Source: Eutrigla gurnardus (lineage: Eukaryota; Chordata; Actinopteri; Perciformes; Triglidae). From it: a DNA stretch of 64,000 nt. Under the pieces are notes generated by a model. It was not told the DNA's origin. It made no database searches and was given only the letters and a program-made list of their open reading frames with translations. The first letter of the stretch is position 1; each line of letters starts with the position of its first letter. Below are positions 34,219-48,199 of the stretch, piece after piece. The position numbers and the translations under genes are program-made. The DNA lies in contig OY741276.1 of the NCBI GenBank assembly GCA_963514095.1, positions 9,381,264 through 9,445,263 on the forward strand, read 5' to 3'.

Positions 34219-37200
34219 TTGCCCCTGTGAGAAACTTTTTGAACATTATTCAAAAAGGCACCCAGACTAGAATAGTTATTGTTAATACTGCTAGTTCTGG
34301 AGCCAAAAGGGATAATTACATTGGAGTCATTGAACTCCAGGAAGCTTTTGGATATCCAATTCTAAATTTCAGCAGGAGATAATTCAGAATACATTACTGG
34401 TACCAGGTTTTATCAGGACATAAAGTAATCTATGATTAGCACAATAAAGTTAAAGTGCATGATTTACTTTAGGGATAGTATGTATGTGTTGATTTAGGAC
34501 ATGTTCAGACCTGTAGGTTGTTTGCTTAATGTGATAAAGTTGTTGAATTTGACCCTTGGTTTGTTTGTGTTCACATGCCAGTATCCAAGACCTGTCCAAA
34601 AGTTGTAAATATATCCCACGCTTCAGCGAGCTGTTCTCTCGTTGGTCAGGAATATTAGTGGGAAGATTCCCCCCAGAACATGTCCTCTTTCTCTATGTTT
34701 TCTTCATTATGGGGCACCAACAGCCTGTACTTGCCTGAAACACTCCAGGACCAAAGGAGCAAGATGTGAATACACTGTAAGACCTTGTGGTCCAGAGTGT
34801 CGAAGGCTGAGCCTGTGTCAGTAGCTTAGCAGTTAGTTATTGGGGGACGATACACAGCATGGAGCCAGCCATGAGAGCCTGGATTTTTTTCCCCCAATTC
34901 TGAAGTACACGAATCCCAGCTACATAGACAAGTCTTTATTTGAGCCTGTTAAATATTTATAAGTGGGTGAATCACAGTACATCAACATCTATCTCCCAGC
35001 ATGATTTCTACTTCCTTCTGTGGATAATCTGTTCCTCATTCAGCATTTACACTGCCATTCTACTTGCCAATAGAAACCACCACATTAGCTGAAGGCCAGT
35101 GTTGTAAACCTGAAAAGAATTTGTCTTCACTTACTTTGGGTTCATAATTATTGCAACGTGGATTGTCTGGAGCTGATTTTAATCAAGTGTGACAGATTGT
35201 GTTGAACTAATATATTATAATATAATATCAATATTTTATTTCTCATTTTAAAATGGTAAAAAAATATATATTTTTACAGCTCCCGTAATCGCTAGAAAAC
35301 ACACCTGGCATGCTATTTGGCAGTCTAGGTATTCAAATCATATTCCCTTGTTTGTGAGATACAGAAGTATGAATGTGTGCTTTAGAGAATATGTGAACAC
35401 GTTAATGGAACATCTTTAACCTCTCTAGCAAGCGTGCTGATTTTTTAGTAGGGCTGTGTTGGTGGGTACCATCATAATAATTGCAATTACCGGCTTCTCT
35501 CGTTCTGCAGACTGAATGGCACAATCTGAGGACACAGCAACCACAACATGCTCCAGTGTCTTCAAGATGCAGCAGTAAAAAAAAAAAGGAATGACACAAT
35601 AGTATTTAGTGGGACTGCATTTAATAGTCCACTGCTTTTATCGTGGATGTTAGGCAAATCTGAATAATTTACTGTATTTATAGAAGCAAAGTCATTATAC
35701 TATTCTTGTGCTGAGGTAACGCAATTAAACAGCAAGCTAAGGCTCATCTAACCAATGACGTAAATAAAGTCACGACTCATCCTGCCCTTCCCTAAGATCC
35801 CAAACTGTGCAGCAAATAAACACTAGTGATCCCAAAGTACAAACGACTTATACTGCACATACTATTTCCTTCCTTGAGTGTGTTAACATTTTTATAAGAA
35901 AGGAAGTAAATATAAGTATTATTTCTCATATTACAATAGATATGTTTTTGGCCACACTTCCATGCAAATATCCTTATTATAACGTATTATACTACGATTT
36001 CCACTGTAGCTTTCTCAATAGACAAACTGGCCACAAGGAAGATTGATATATAGATTAAGCTTATCCAATAATATCACAACTTAGAAACGTCATTTGTATA
36101 CATGGTATGGTAGCGGATGCAATTCAGGTTTTAAGAGAAATGGCTTATTTTCTTTTACATTTCATATTTATATGCTGCTCTCCAATTTATTCAAATAGCT
36201 ACAAAATTAACAAGTGAGTGAAATACTCTGACATCAATCATGTGTCGCTGAATTGAGTCCTTAATCTTTTCTAGACAGGATGGGTAAGAACTTCTCCAGG
36301 AGAGCGTATGGAAATGTTGCACAATCCTTTCATCATTGCCCATCAGAAGTACTGAAGGCCTCTGGCTGCTCATTTTCCTGCTGCCTGTATGTTTCGGCGC
36401 ATAACAAGGTCTCCTTGGTGGATGTCACATGGAGTTTTCTAACCCTTGAGAAAGAGCTCAGGTGCTAAACTGGTCTGCAACACTTTCCACTTCGGTTTCC
36501 CATGAGGGGGGCCACAGTGGTCTTTTGTGTGAGTCACATTGAGAGATGAGTCTGGGTCACAGGAATGAAAAGTCTTGCATTGGGTGAAGCCAAGATTCAG
36601 GCCAGCATGCAGACGGCTTTGTGAGAGACTGTCCACGAGGGGAGAGTGTCCTGATTTAGGTGACGTCAATCAATCAGCTTGGATCCCTCACACGTTGTGT
36701 GACTCCCTGCTCCTGGACCTTTGTGTCCAGCGGCATGTTTTAACACCGTTCAGGTCAGAGTTGCCCCTTGATAGAAAGGTCGCTCTGCAGACCACACGCT
36801 GTCAGGTGGGACCCCGCAGGCAGGGCTCCGTCCTATTCTGCAACCGAGGCTGCAGTCGGAGTGTGAGAGAGACAAACACAGGCATGCCACTTCTTTTCAA
36901 TCACAGCAATACAGCTTGATTCACATTTGTCTTTTCGCCCCTTGGGCTAATGCGCTGCAGTGTCTGGCAGCCCATGTTCAGTGTTTTCTGCCTCCTGCGC
37001 CAACTGCTGTTCTCTGCTCCCTTTTCAAAGTATCACTCATCCATTCAATCTGGATGAAACCGTCAAACAGGGACCCTTCCCACAGGTGGGCATCAGTGAG
37101 TGAAACGCACAATAGCATTGTGGCATTTTGTCCATCACACCGCAGCTTTATTCTTCAGCTGTACGATCTCCTCATGCAGATGTGCGACTGTGCCATTCTG

Positions 37201-37269
37201 AAGGAGGAGCTGATTTAACAGGAACGTTTTCAAACTAATGACCGCAGTTAGATCAACACTGTCAATATG
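34219..37269. other. Intergenic, no gene recognised
   Basis: AT-rich sequence. Frames near 36575-37218 (100-114 codons) show no motif or splice context and look like chance. Confidence 0.4.
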
Positions 37270-37440
37270 AACACTTAGTTTCAATTGTCATGTACATTTC
37301 CTTTGCCGTTGACCTCTGCATTTAACCCCTCCTAAGCATGAGGAGCAGTGGGCTGCTATAAATGATGAGTTGACATAGGAGCTGGGGATGGAACCACCAA
37401 CCTTATGGTTAAAAGACAATCCCCTCTGCAGGGAAATAAT
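37270..37440 (-). repeat. tRNA-derived SINE fragment
   Basis: On the minus strand the segment reads 'ttttaaccataaggttggtg' then 'gttccatccccagctcc', the B-box region of a tRNA-like SINE head (GGTTCCATCCC against GGTTCGANTCC). It continues through 'agcagcccactgctcctcat' into a tail ending near 'tgtacatgacaattga'. The order matches a tRNA-derived SINE family I know in teleosts. The 5' end (A box) is not intact. Confidence 0.55.
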
Positions 37441-39228
37441 CCCTTTTTCAAAATGACTGAAGAGTACCAGCAGCTGGTAGCATTCAGCAACTTGTTCAGG
37501 AAAACCCTGTTCCATCCTTTCTATTGTCCTTTGTAAAGCATCACGTCTGATGTGTGTGCCTTTTCATCTTGGATTTCAATGCGCCAACGCTATGACATTG
37601 GAATAATGATTTTCTATTACCCTGGTCATGTGACTGAATGAACTTTTCTACGATTTCAAATGCAAAACCCTTTCGGATTAGTACTTTTCTTCCTGCAGTA
37701 AATACTTCATACATGTGGCCTGTGGGATTTATGAAAGCAGTGTAAGAGAGCAGAAACAACGCAGTCCGGCCTTCCTCCAACCATTCCTGGGAGGCACCTT
37801 TGATTATGTTATAATTCTTTCTTTTTTCTGTCTCCCTCGTCGCGCTTTGTCTTGAGTTCTAAATCCCTATTCTGCAATACATGGATAACTATCCAGGGAT
37901 ACAGGCATCAAAGGAGCAGAATCTTGTCATGTAGTCTCCTATTTATTCTTTTTTCTCTCTAAAAAAAAATGTTCTTGTCTTCTTTCTTTCTTTGCATGAC
38001 TGTTAAGGTTTTTTTGCCCTCCCTGACAGACTTACTCAAAATATGCAGCCTTGCACTTCCACTTTCATAGCAGCAGAATGGATCATTCCTCTGGTGTTTT
38101 TTTCAATTCCTCTGAAAATATATATTTATTTGTGCACCCAATACAAGAGAACACAGCATACACTGTTAAAGCCCCTTTTGAAACTGGGATGTTAACGTTA
38201 CACTCAGAAAACCACATTCTTAATAAAGGCTTGAATGGATCCTACAAGGCTGGAGCTTTATCAACATCTTCCTCCTATCCGACAGATGCAATGGCACTGC
38301 AACAACGCTATTGATTTTGTAGAAACGCTTCTCCTTAAAACTGAAACATTACGTCTGGAAACACCATATATCCACTTAGAAGAACAGATTAGCGTTCATT
38401 TTCTCTAAGGCTACAGAGATTTCAGCCTGTGCCATGCTAGCACTGTACATGCAGACAAGGACTAAACCTGACTATCCATCCACACACTGGGATTTTTTTC
38501 CAACTGCATTTGTGGTCTTATGTCTTTGTACAAGGTAGTCAGCTCTAATGTATAATGGGTTTAAGTGGTGATACATTTTAACAGTGGAAAAACGTAGATG
38601 TTCTCAACGCACTCATATGAAGTGATATCTGTGCTATGCTCTGCTTCAGTCTCAATCCTTTCATGCAGTAGCTCCCAAACAGGCAACACCATCGGTGTGT
38701 TAAAGTGCTCCCCTCCTGTTCACGGTAATCATCAGTGGTTAAATCATTACCCCACAATAGTTTTCTAACTAAGATAAAAAAACAAATCTGCCATCATGCA
38801 ACATGGTTGTCCAATATATAGCACAGCAGAGCTCAGTTTGCTGGACCTCGCTATTCAGCTTCTGATATTTGCTTTGGAATTTGTCAAGCATTTAAAAAAA
38901 AAAGAAAGTTTTTTACAAATATTTCCCAATGTGTAAGTCGCAGATGAAAAGATACTGTGTCTGTGAAAACCTTCACAGCCTTGCAATTTACAGGCTATGC
39001 CAGATTGATGATGTTCAAACAGCAGCTGAAAGAGCTGTGAGGGATTTTATAAAGAGCTCAGGGGGTGACAGCTGAGTCGAGCTGACACGAACCTTGACCT
39101 TACACCTCTTTAGAATGTCAGCGAGCACGCACATGTGCACACACTAACACGGACATACCGGGCCCAGTAACTCTTAAATACACATGTAAGTTCTCTGTCT
39201 CCCTGCTTCATTTCGTCTCTCTCTCTCA

Positions 39229-39229
<1 letters not shown>
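37441..39229. other. Intergenic, no gene recognised
   Basis: Chance reading frames only. Confidence 0.4.

Positions 39230-39311
<82 letters not shown>
39230..39311. repeat. (AC)n microsatellite
   Basis: A pure AC run of 82 bp. Confidence 0.97.
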
Positions 39312-39318
<7 letters not shown>

Positions 39319-42300
39319 GCAGCTGCAGTCTTTGAAGGCCGTGGCAGTAGCCACTAATGTGTTGCAGGGTCCTGGTAAGTAGCTGCAAACTGTTTTTCTT
39401 TCATCTTCAGGGGAATAGATGAGGAGATAGCGGGACGGGAATGGCAATCATCAGGCAACCAGATTTCCATCACATGAGTAACTCTTATCTCCAAAACGCC
39501 AGGTTTTCAGGAGCTCCCTTGTTTTCAGATGAACAGCGGCAGGTTATTCATTTATTTATTCGTTGTGTCTATTTCTCCCTGGGTTTTAAACATGTTTTCA
39601 TGAAGGTGAATTGTTATTAAATACAGAATATTCAGAGCATTATCAGTTTTGAAATCAAGGAAACCACGGGAATTGTATTAGGAATTAATGTTTTGAACAA
39701 AGTCTTGGGGCAAGGAGACGGGATAAGCCTGGCATGCACAATATATGAATATTTCTCTGTTCATTAGCCGAATGAACGAGTGGCCGTGCACAACAAACCA
39801 AACAAGTGTTGTTAAAAGATTTCAAATGGGCCTTTACATTATTCTGAAGGAACTTGTTAATTAAAGATTTTTACCCCCAGAGGACGGTGCCTAGTCCCGC
39901 CTACTGTGCTCTGAATGGCTAGCACTTCTTTTGGGGATTTTTAAAGTTGAAACACTCGGCCATAAGCAAAAAGCAGTGAACCGAGGAAGCTAATCATTAA
40001 GGTTATGATATATCATAGTGAGTCAACGTTAGCGAGGGTAAAAATGTAATAATTGACAGGGTTGAATGAGAATGTTTAATGGATAGTGGTGGCGTTGACA
40101 AGAGTGATATGACAGCTTCAGTTCCCCGTTGTAAAGGGCTGTCTGACAGAAAAATAAAGCCACTTAAAAAAGGCCCACTTAAAGAAATCAATATCGATTT
40201 AATATATTCCGGCATAATTTAAGAATTTAATACTTTAAGCGTACATTAAAGATACTTGACATTTGAATGCTTCATCCACTCGGGAGCACATCGTATAGGA
40301 AATCACATTGCTATCACCATTTGAGTAACTTTACCTATGTTTGGCTCATCATCTGTAACCAGTGTAGCATAAAAGAACAGTGGAAATATCAAGCTGGCTA
40401 ACTTACTAGCCAGCCGATTAATGTAAACTGTAACAACTTCTCCCACACAGTCTAGGAAAACACATGGCTGTTGCCAGATAATCCCCCATCACAGCACCGT
40501 GGTGCGGGATTAGCTGCAACACACTTGGGGGGGGGAGAAGGAACAGTTCCTCCAGCTACTTACTGGAGCAGAATGATTCAGCTCATTGACAAAGAGCAAA
40601 GTTATGCTGTATCATAGTTCACAAGAACTGATCAGATGCCAGAAAAGAAGGCAAAACAATCTAAACTAACACATGAATGCAATTCATTCGATTAAATGGC
40701 ACTTAGTTATTACTGCAATTCATTAAAGAATTGATCATCATGCAGAATGTAGCAGTTTTCTTATCACTACTTGGTCCAAACCAGCCAACACAGGCAGAGT
40801 GTTGTAATCTGTGGAGACATCAGTAAGTGTTCTCAATCGATCATAAAAGAACATTATCTGACGATCTTCATTTAGATGAGTCTCTATTAAAACATTCTCC
40901 TCACACACGGACGGGCCGAGCCCTTCTACACACACACACACAAAAACACTCGCCTCTTATCGTCAACCCAGTTTTTGCATTCATATTCTAAAAACATCAT
41001 TTCCTTTCTGTCCCTTGCAGTCAGAGATAGGATGCTGCAGCAGCAAAACTCCTAATTATTTAATTGCATCAATATTGGTCACTGCTGGAATCACAGTTGT
41101 AATTAAGTGTGATTTGAGGTTCCGGGAGTGTGTATGAATTAATAATGAGCTAATCAAAAAGCACTTCGGCTGATTGCCAGGACATTAACACCTAGAAAGA
41201 GGAAGGGATTTAGCTGTTGTCTGTTTCTGGCTGGTGGAGCCCATCTGCATATGTCAGCGCCTCCAATCATTCTTTGTTTTCACTTGAAATCCTACAATTA
41301 GCTAATGATATGGAAAATTAAGAGTTCCATGGCCCTGTGCAGCTTTTGAAGTATGTTTCAAATGTCTGTGTGTTAGCAACGAGCAGCACGATTGGAATAG
41401 GTGCACACAAAATGAATTGAAGCGTCATTTGTCAAGGTACAAGAGTATTTCTCTGGGGAAATATGGCAGGAGAGATCTAAAGAAAGTGACGGTGTGGCAT
41501 CTCCCTCAAAATGCCATTTTGGCTCCACAAGCAACCCGTCGAAGCACATGATCTGAAAACATGCGTAGGTCCTGTGACGGGTACTGGTGGCGATACAGCA
41601 ACCCTTTCCAGAGATCAATTGGGAGTGTGCAGCTGAAACACAGGCAGACATTACTGTTGCTGAGTATTTGTGCTTCACTAGAACTGCATCTGATCTGAAC
41701 AATTTGCATGGTTTTTCTGCTGTTGCTGTAGATACAGTCATTTCACGAATTTCTAGTCTGTACCCTCAGGTCACTTGATTTGGGTACACGAGTCACCGGA
41801 GAGAACAGTTAGTTTATACACTTGCGGGACACATGAGAGTTGAGACATGGCCTCCCTTTTGATTAGAAGACCTTCAGTAGTAGACCTGCCTTAGAGTACT
41901 TCACTGAGAGTTAGACTTTTACTATTTAGTTTTCAGCAATGTTCTGTTCAGTATTTTGAATGTGTTTGGATTTATTAAAACAAGTTGTTTTCTTCTGTTT
42001 GAATAGTTCAAATGCAGCGACTTACCCACATTTAAAAGTGTAAGCCCTTTACAAATCATTCACTGCATATGAGCTGTGACACAGCAAATTCAATTGACCT
42101 TTTTAAAAAAAAGTTTAGCATTTTTAACACAATAATTGTTTGCTGACAAATTGCTGCAAGCGAGAAAACAAGGGATATGGATGCAGCCTATTGATGAAAA
42201 GCAACAATGTTATGAGTAATGAGGCAAAATGATAATGTGTGTGGATGGATTAACACTTCACACAAAAGAAACAACAATCGAAAGCAGGTGCTTGTATGTT

Positions 42301-43585
42301 AGATATATAGCATTTGCAGAAACGCCAGAGTGAATAGTGCTTGTATTTTTAATAACATGACACACGTCAGAGCATCATAAACACATTTTTATTCATGCTT
42401 CTCGGCTGGCTCCCGTCTGAGCATGGAGGCTCAGTAATAAAATTCCTCATAGTGTGGATGTTGCAATGAAGTGGGAGCACACGCTGACCCGTGGTAGGGT
42501 GGCAGACTCTGGTAGGCAGTAGAGGCAGATGGTGGGTGACTAGCCTCTTCTTGCATGACAGAGGAGTATGTTTTTTTGGCCGTGACTCTATAACGCCAAA
42601 GAGCTTTCTTATTTAGGATTTTAAATGAATTCTTTTGGTGGGGGAAACTAATATTAACTGTCAGCATTAACACTGGCTTTCTGTGCGATGCCCTGAATTC
42701 CTTCTGTCTCTTCTGAATGTGGTTCTCCCCTGGATTATTGTAGTCGTACTGGAACTTTGCTAGCATTTTTTAAACTTATATCGATAACTAAAGCAAAGTA
42801 GAGACTGCAAAGAATATATTTCAACAACAGCAGCCTTCTGTTCAGCATGTCTGGCAACCGCCATGACGTGAAGGAAGCGTATTCATAGACATGCCAGCTT
42901 GTAGCCCCATCCCCACTGGGAAACCTTTTCTTTCTGCACCGCTTCTTTTGTGAGTCTCGCAGTAACTTTGTTCTTGATTTATAATCTTCCACCGTACATG
43001 AGTGAGTAATTAAAGTGTTCATGCATTCATACAAATTTTAGTGATAAATCAACACAGAAAAATCAGTATGCACCCACATTTTTAATTACCGCCCAATAAG
43101 AAACCCGTAATCCGGTTGAGCCCTTCTCAAAGTTGAACCTCCCTGTTTCTCACTGATGGTGGTGTGTTTTGTGGGCTGAAGGCTAGACATTTAGACTCTG
43201 ACAATGCTTGAAGATTCTCCTGAAGTTGTAAAACCGATAAACAGCACTATTGGAGACGGGGGTATTCACACACATCACACACTATCTGATGAAGCGTATC
43301 CTGGACACAACATTTTCTGGCAGAGGCTCATCTTTAGCAACCGAAAAACATCTTTCAGTCCAGTAGCTGGCAGATCATCCACAGATGACATCTGTTGTAG
43401 TCCAGTCCAGTCCATGTTTGGTTCCCGTCCCTACAGAGCTGTGATCAACAAAGGGTGCCTATCGCTTTGCCTTTTGTTATGTATTTCTTTTCTTTTTAAT
43501 AATTTAACGTTAATTGGCAACCACGATGATTAGCTTCTTCTGCCGATTGTTTCATCGCATTTAACCATTTAAAATAAACATGAAC

Positions 43586-43591
<6 letters not shown>
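39312..43591. other. Intergenic, no gene recognised
   Basis: Mostly AT-rich. 41060-41330 has the look of conserved regulatory DNA (see findings). A minus-strand frame at 42431-42766 is followed by a poly(A) signal (see findings). No gene is asserted. Confidence 0.4.

Positions 43592-43646
<55 letters not shown>
43592..43646. repeat. (TA)n microsatellite
   Basis: A pure TA run of about 55 bp, self-complementary and so able to form cruciforms. Confidence 0.97.
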
Positions 43647-43648
<2 letters not shown>

Positions 43649-45800
43649 AGTTGTGCATTGTTTGCATCCATGTTTTCTAGCCTCCTTGCTAGCCTTTAAT
43701 GGAGCATTAAGTGATTACTGTGAATCCAGGGACAGGAATGTCTCTCGCCTTTCCCTCATGATTGCGTGCATATCTGTACGTCCCTGTGAGTGTTCAAAAA
43801 TACACTCTAAAAGGCTCCTTTAAAGGGACCCTTTATCAACATGACATCAAACAAGAACATGGGTATTACACTGTCTTCATAAGTATTCACTCGAAGAATA
43901 CCATTTAGTCTTTTGAGCGTACATAAAGACACTTCCACACCATCACAAAGAGCCACTTGATCCGTTCCCTGTGAATTCCAACATCACTGACTTTATGTCC
44001 TCCACTAATAAGACTAAGATTCCTTAAACAAAGGCGGCTTTGTTGATCTCCTGCCACCTGCTCCCCTGCTAATGTCTGTCCTTCTTTTTCCGTCACTATA
44101 CATCTTCATGTCCACTGTTTAGGACAGCCCTTATTTTATGCACAAAGTCTGCTTTCAAAGTGGGTCGACCCCATGACCTGAGCTCATTGAGTTTTATTGG
44201 CCTTCATGTTCAATTATCACTGAAGATATAAGATGGTATCGGACTACGTCACAGCATGATGAAGATGAACAGAGTCCGCCTTACAATCAAGAAATGAACA
44301 GTGCATTGATTTTCCTCATGCTTTGTTCTGCAGTGTTTTGTATCTTCAGGCCATTACGCAGATTGTAGTTAAGTACACAAATAAAACAACATTCTTTTTA
44401 TGACAAATGTGTAATACACTCTATGCTGCATGAGGTCACTGGGATTTTCATTTAGATTATTGTAGCCACAGTGTTTTTGTACTTCCTGCTAAATCCCCCC
44501 GATGTGAGTCTCTGCGTGTGCGCACGCCAGGAAACAATTCAATTTGATGACTCGGTTGCATTCTCTCCTTGTCTGTTTGTCCATCTGTCTGTCTGGATAC
44601 ATTTCTTGATTCACTTTGGTTCCCACAGTGATGTTGCACCCGCTGTACGGCACAAAGCACAGGTCACACAGAGCCATCTAGGGAATGAGATTGTCAATCC
44701 TCATCACCAAACAAGCCGCCAAACAACTCAAATCATAAGTGATCCGAAAGGATTGATATTATGGGCAGTGTGTGTTTGCAGTAGGCGTATACACACGCAC
44801 ATAAATGTGCGCGTGCACACGCACACACGCCAGACAGAAACGCATGATTCACATGATGGAGCCTCATTTTCTCCATCTCAAAATAACACAAATAAATCCT
44901 CCTACGCCTGCATCTATGTGTACTACCTGTGCCCCTCCTCTCTCTCGCCGCTCTTCTCTAATCCACTTGAATGTAGCTGGATATTAGATTAGAAAGTTAT
45001 AGATGTGATTATTCGTCCCTGGGCACAGCCACCTATTCGCTGATTAAAACGTGAACTGGGGGCCATTATGTAACTGCTTGAAGAGATTAAACCTAGTCAC
45101 CCCCGTGGGGGCCCGCGCTCTGTCATAACGCACAATAGAGATAGCACAGAAGATGGCAGACATGACGGGATGGTAGTTATACCTACAGGTGGATGGATAT
45201 GAGGGTAGGAACGGGAGAAAGGACTAATGTTGGGAGCAGGGAGACTGGTAATGTAAGCTCAGCAAGTCAGTGACTCCTCTTTTGAAAACCAAATGTGACA
45301 AAAACACCCTCATTACATATAAGAATGTGTAACTTGTAATTTTTTCTGGACATAACCAGTAACCAGGAGGTAGAATTCCATGTGTTTGGAGGACAAAAGG
45401 TGCAGTGCTGCTGCTATTGTTTGAGTCTTTTGCTTGAGCCCGTAGAAAGATTTCTGTTGCTCTTGTGATAGAAAACAAGTGAACACCATGCTCCACCAAG
45501 GCAAAATTGAACCCGGCTGAATGATGAAATTCCACCGCCAATGTTATCACTCAAACTGAAATATTCATAAGTGACATGCTGGTGGCTGGCAGCTCATTGT
45601 GAACCCTCTGCCAATTGCTTCGAGGAGCGGATCGTTGAACTTCTCAAAAGGCATAATCAAATGAACAAGATTATACAAAGATAAATGATGGAGCTCATTT
45701 ACTTTTTGGAAGTGTAATTGTTTTCCCTCTTACCAAGTTAGATTGGGTGATCAGTAAGATTTACAGTGTTTCACGCTGTCAGCTAAATAGTCACTTATAG
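43647..45800. other. Intergenic, no gene recognised
   Basis: A 173-codon frame at 44471-44992 has no recognisable motif and contains low-complexity His/Thr sequence. No supported gene. Confidence 0.4.
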
Positions 45801-46081
45801 CAGGATTTCTCAAACCCTTTGGGGTGAGGACCCCCTCTTAATGGTATTAGATGGATTAAGAATATGCTTATTACTGTTCGTACCCTTAAACGCCATTCAA
45901 ACTTTAAAACGTTCAACACACAGGACACATGTTGGTCTCCTGTTGCTGTCACATTTTGTCAATTTAGCTCAAATGCTCCCCATCTGTAGGTATATTCCTT
46001 GATTATACGGCCTAAATGTATAAGTTATAGCTAATTATTTTGCTGACCCGCTGGCAGGGGGGGTCAGTTTGAGAACCACTG
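45801..46081. mobile_element. Non-autonomous hAT-type MITE
   Basis: The left end CAGGATTTCTCAAACC pairs with the right end, whose reverse complement is CAGTGGTTCTCAAACT. This terminus is characteristic of hAT (Charlie-like) MITEs. The flanking 8 bp are ACTTATAG (45793-45800) and TTTTATAC (46082-46089), a decayed 8-bp target duplication sharing TTATA. The element is 281 bp and has no coding capacity. Confidence 0.75.
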
Positions 46082-46250
46082 TTTTATACATCCCACACTT
46101 AACTAATGTAAGTTTGTAAATACTTGGTCACAGTGATGACGTACTGCGTGTCTCCACATCTAATGGAAATCATTTTAATTGTATTATTCAGCAACAACTT
46201 TCAAGCAGATATACCTCTATCAATATACTGCACTTTTGAAGCCATTAATG

Positions 46251-46335
46251 GAAGTGGTTTGACATTTTGGGCAAATACACGTATTTACTTTTTGGATGAG
46301 AAGATCGATATCACTCTCAGTATCCGTCTCCTCAT
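46251..46335 (+). mobile_element. Fragment of the same MITE family as 30580-31080
   Basis: 'tttgacattttgggcaaata' followed by 'gatgagaagatcgatatcac' and 'tctcagtatc' corresponds to the terminal arm of the AAGGAATAGTTC-type MITE. Only one arm is present. Confidence 0.6.
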
Positions 46336-47761
<1,426 letters not shown>

Positions 47762-48012
47762 GCTTGTGTTTTGAGTTTATTCAGCAGTCACTTTAACTGC
47801 TATTAAAATGATCATATCGTTCATATCATCATTATTATAGTTATTCAAGGGTATTTCATGCTGTCTTTATAGAAGTGGACTTGGACTGATTTCTCTGTTA
47901 GTCCATCCCTTTGCAGGTCCAACGCACGTGGCCGTCAGGGGGCAGACATCAGTCGGTGAGCTCGCGCTGAAGCGTGGCTCGCTGGTTTGTTCCACACCGG
48001 CAGCAATTATAG

Positions 48013-48037
48013 GCGCGCACACGCGCGTACGCGCGCA
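48013..48037. other. Z-DNA-prone alternating GC/AC tract
   Basis: Twenty-five consecutive alternating purine-pyrimidine bases, mostly CpG (gcgcgcacacgcgcgtacgc and on). This composition has the highest known propensity for left-handed DNA. It lies just upstream of the CpG-rich first exon. Confidence 0.6.
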
Positions 48038-48199
48038 AACAATAGATAGATGCAATTAATAATAATAATTTAAAAAAAGAGACGCTGTCAGTTTTTTTCT
48101 CACAAATCCAACAAAGTTAAAACAACAATCGAGAAAGTAAAAATATAATACATCTGTAAATAAAATCTCAAATAAATGGAGGTTATTTCACCTGTAATT

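Noticed and set aside
36575..37218. Adjacent frames of 114 and 100 codons suggesting a gene
   Set aside because: No splice signals link them, no recognisable motif, and the second overlaps the end of the first without shared frame.
43204..43533. 109-codon plus-strand frame
   Set aside because: No family resemblance, a hydrophobic end of random type and no promoter or poly(A) context.
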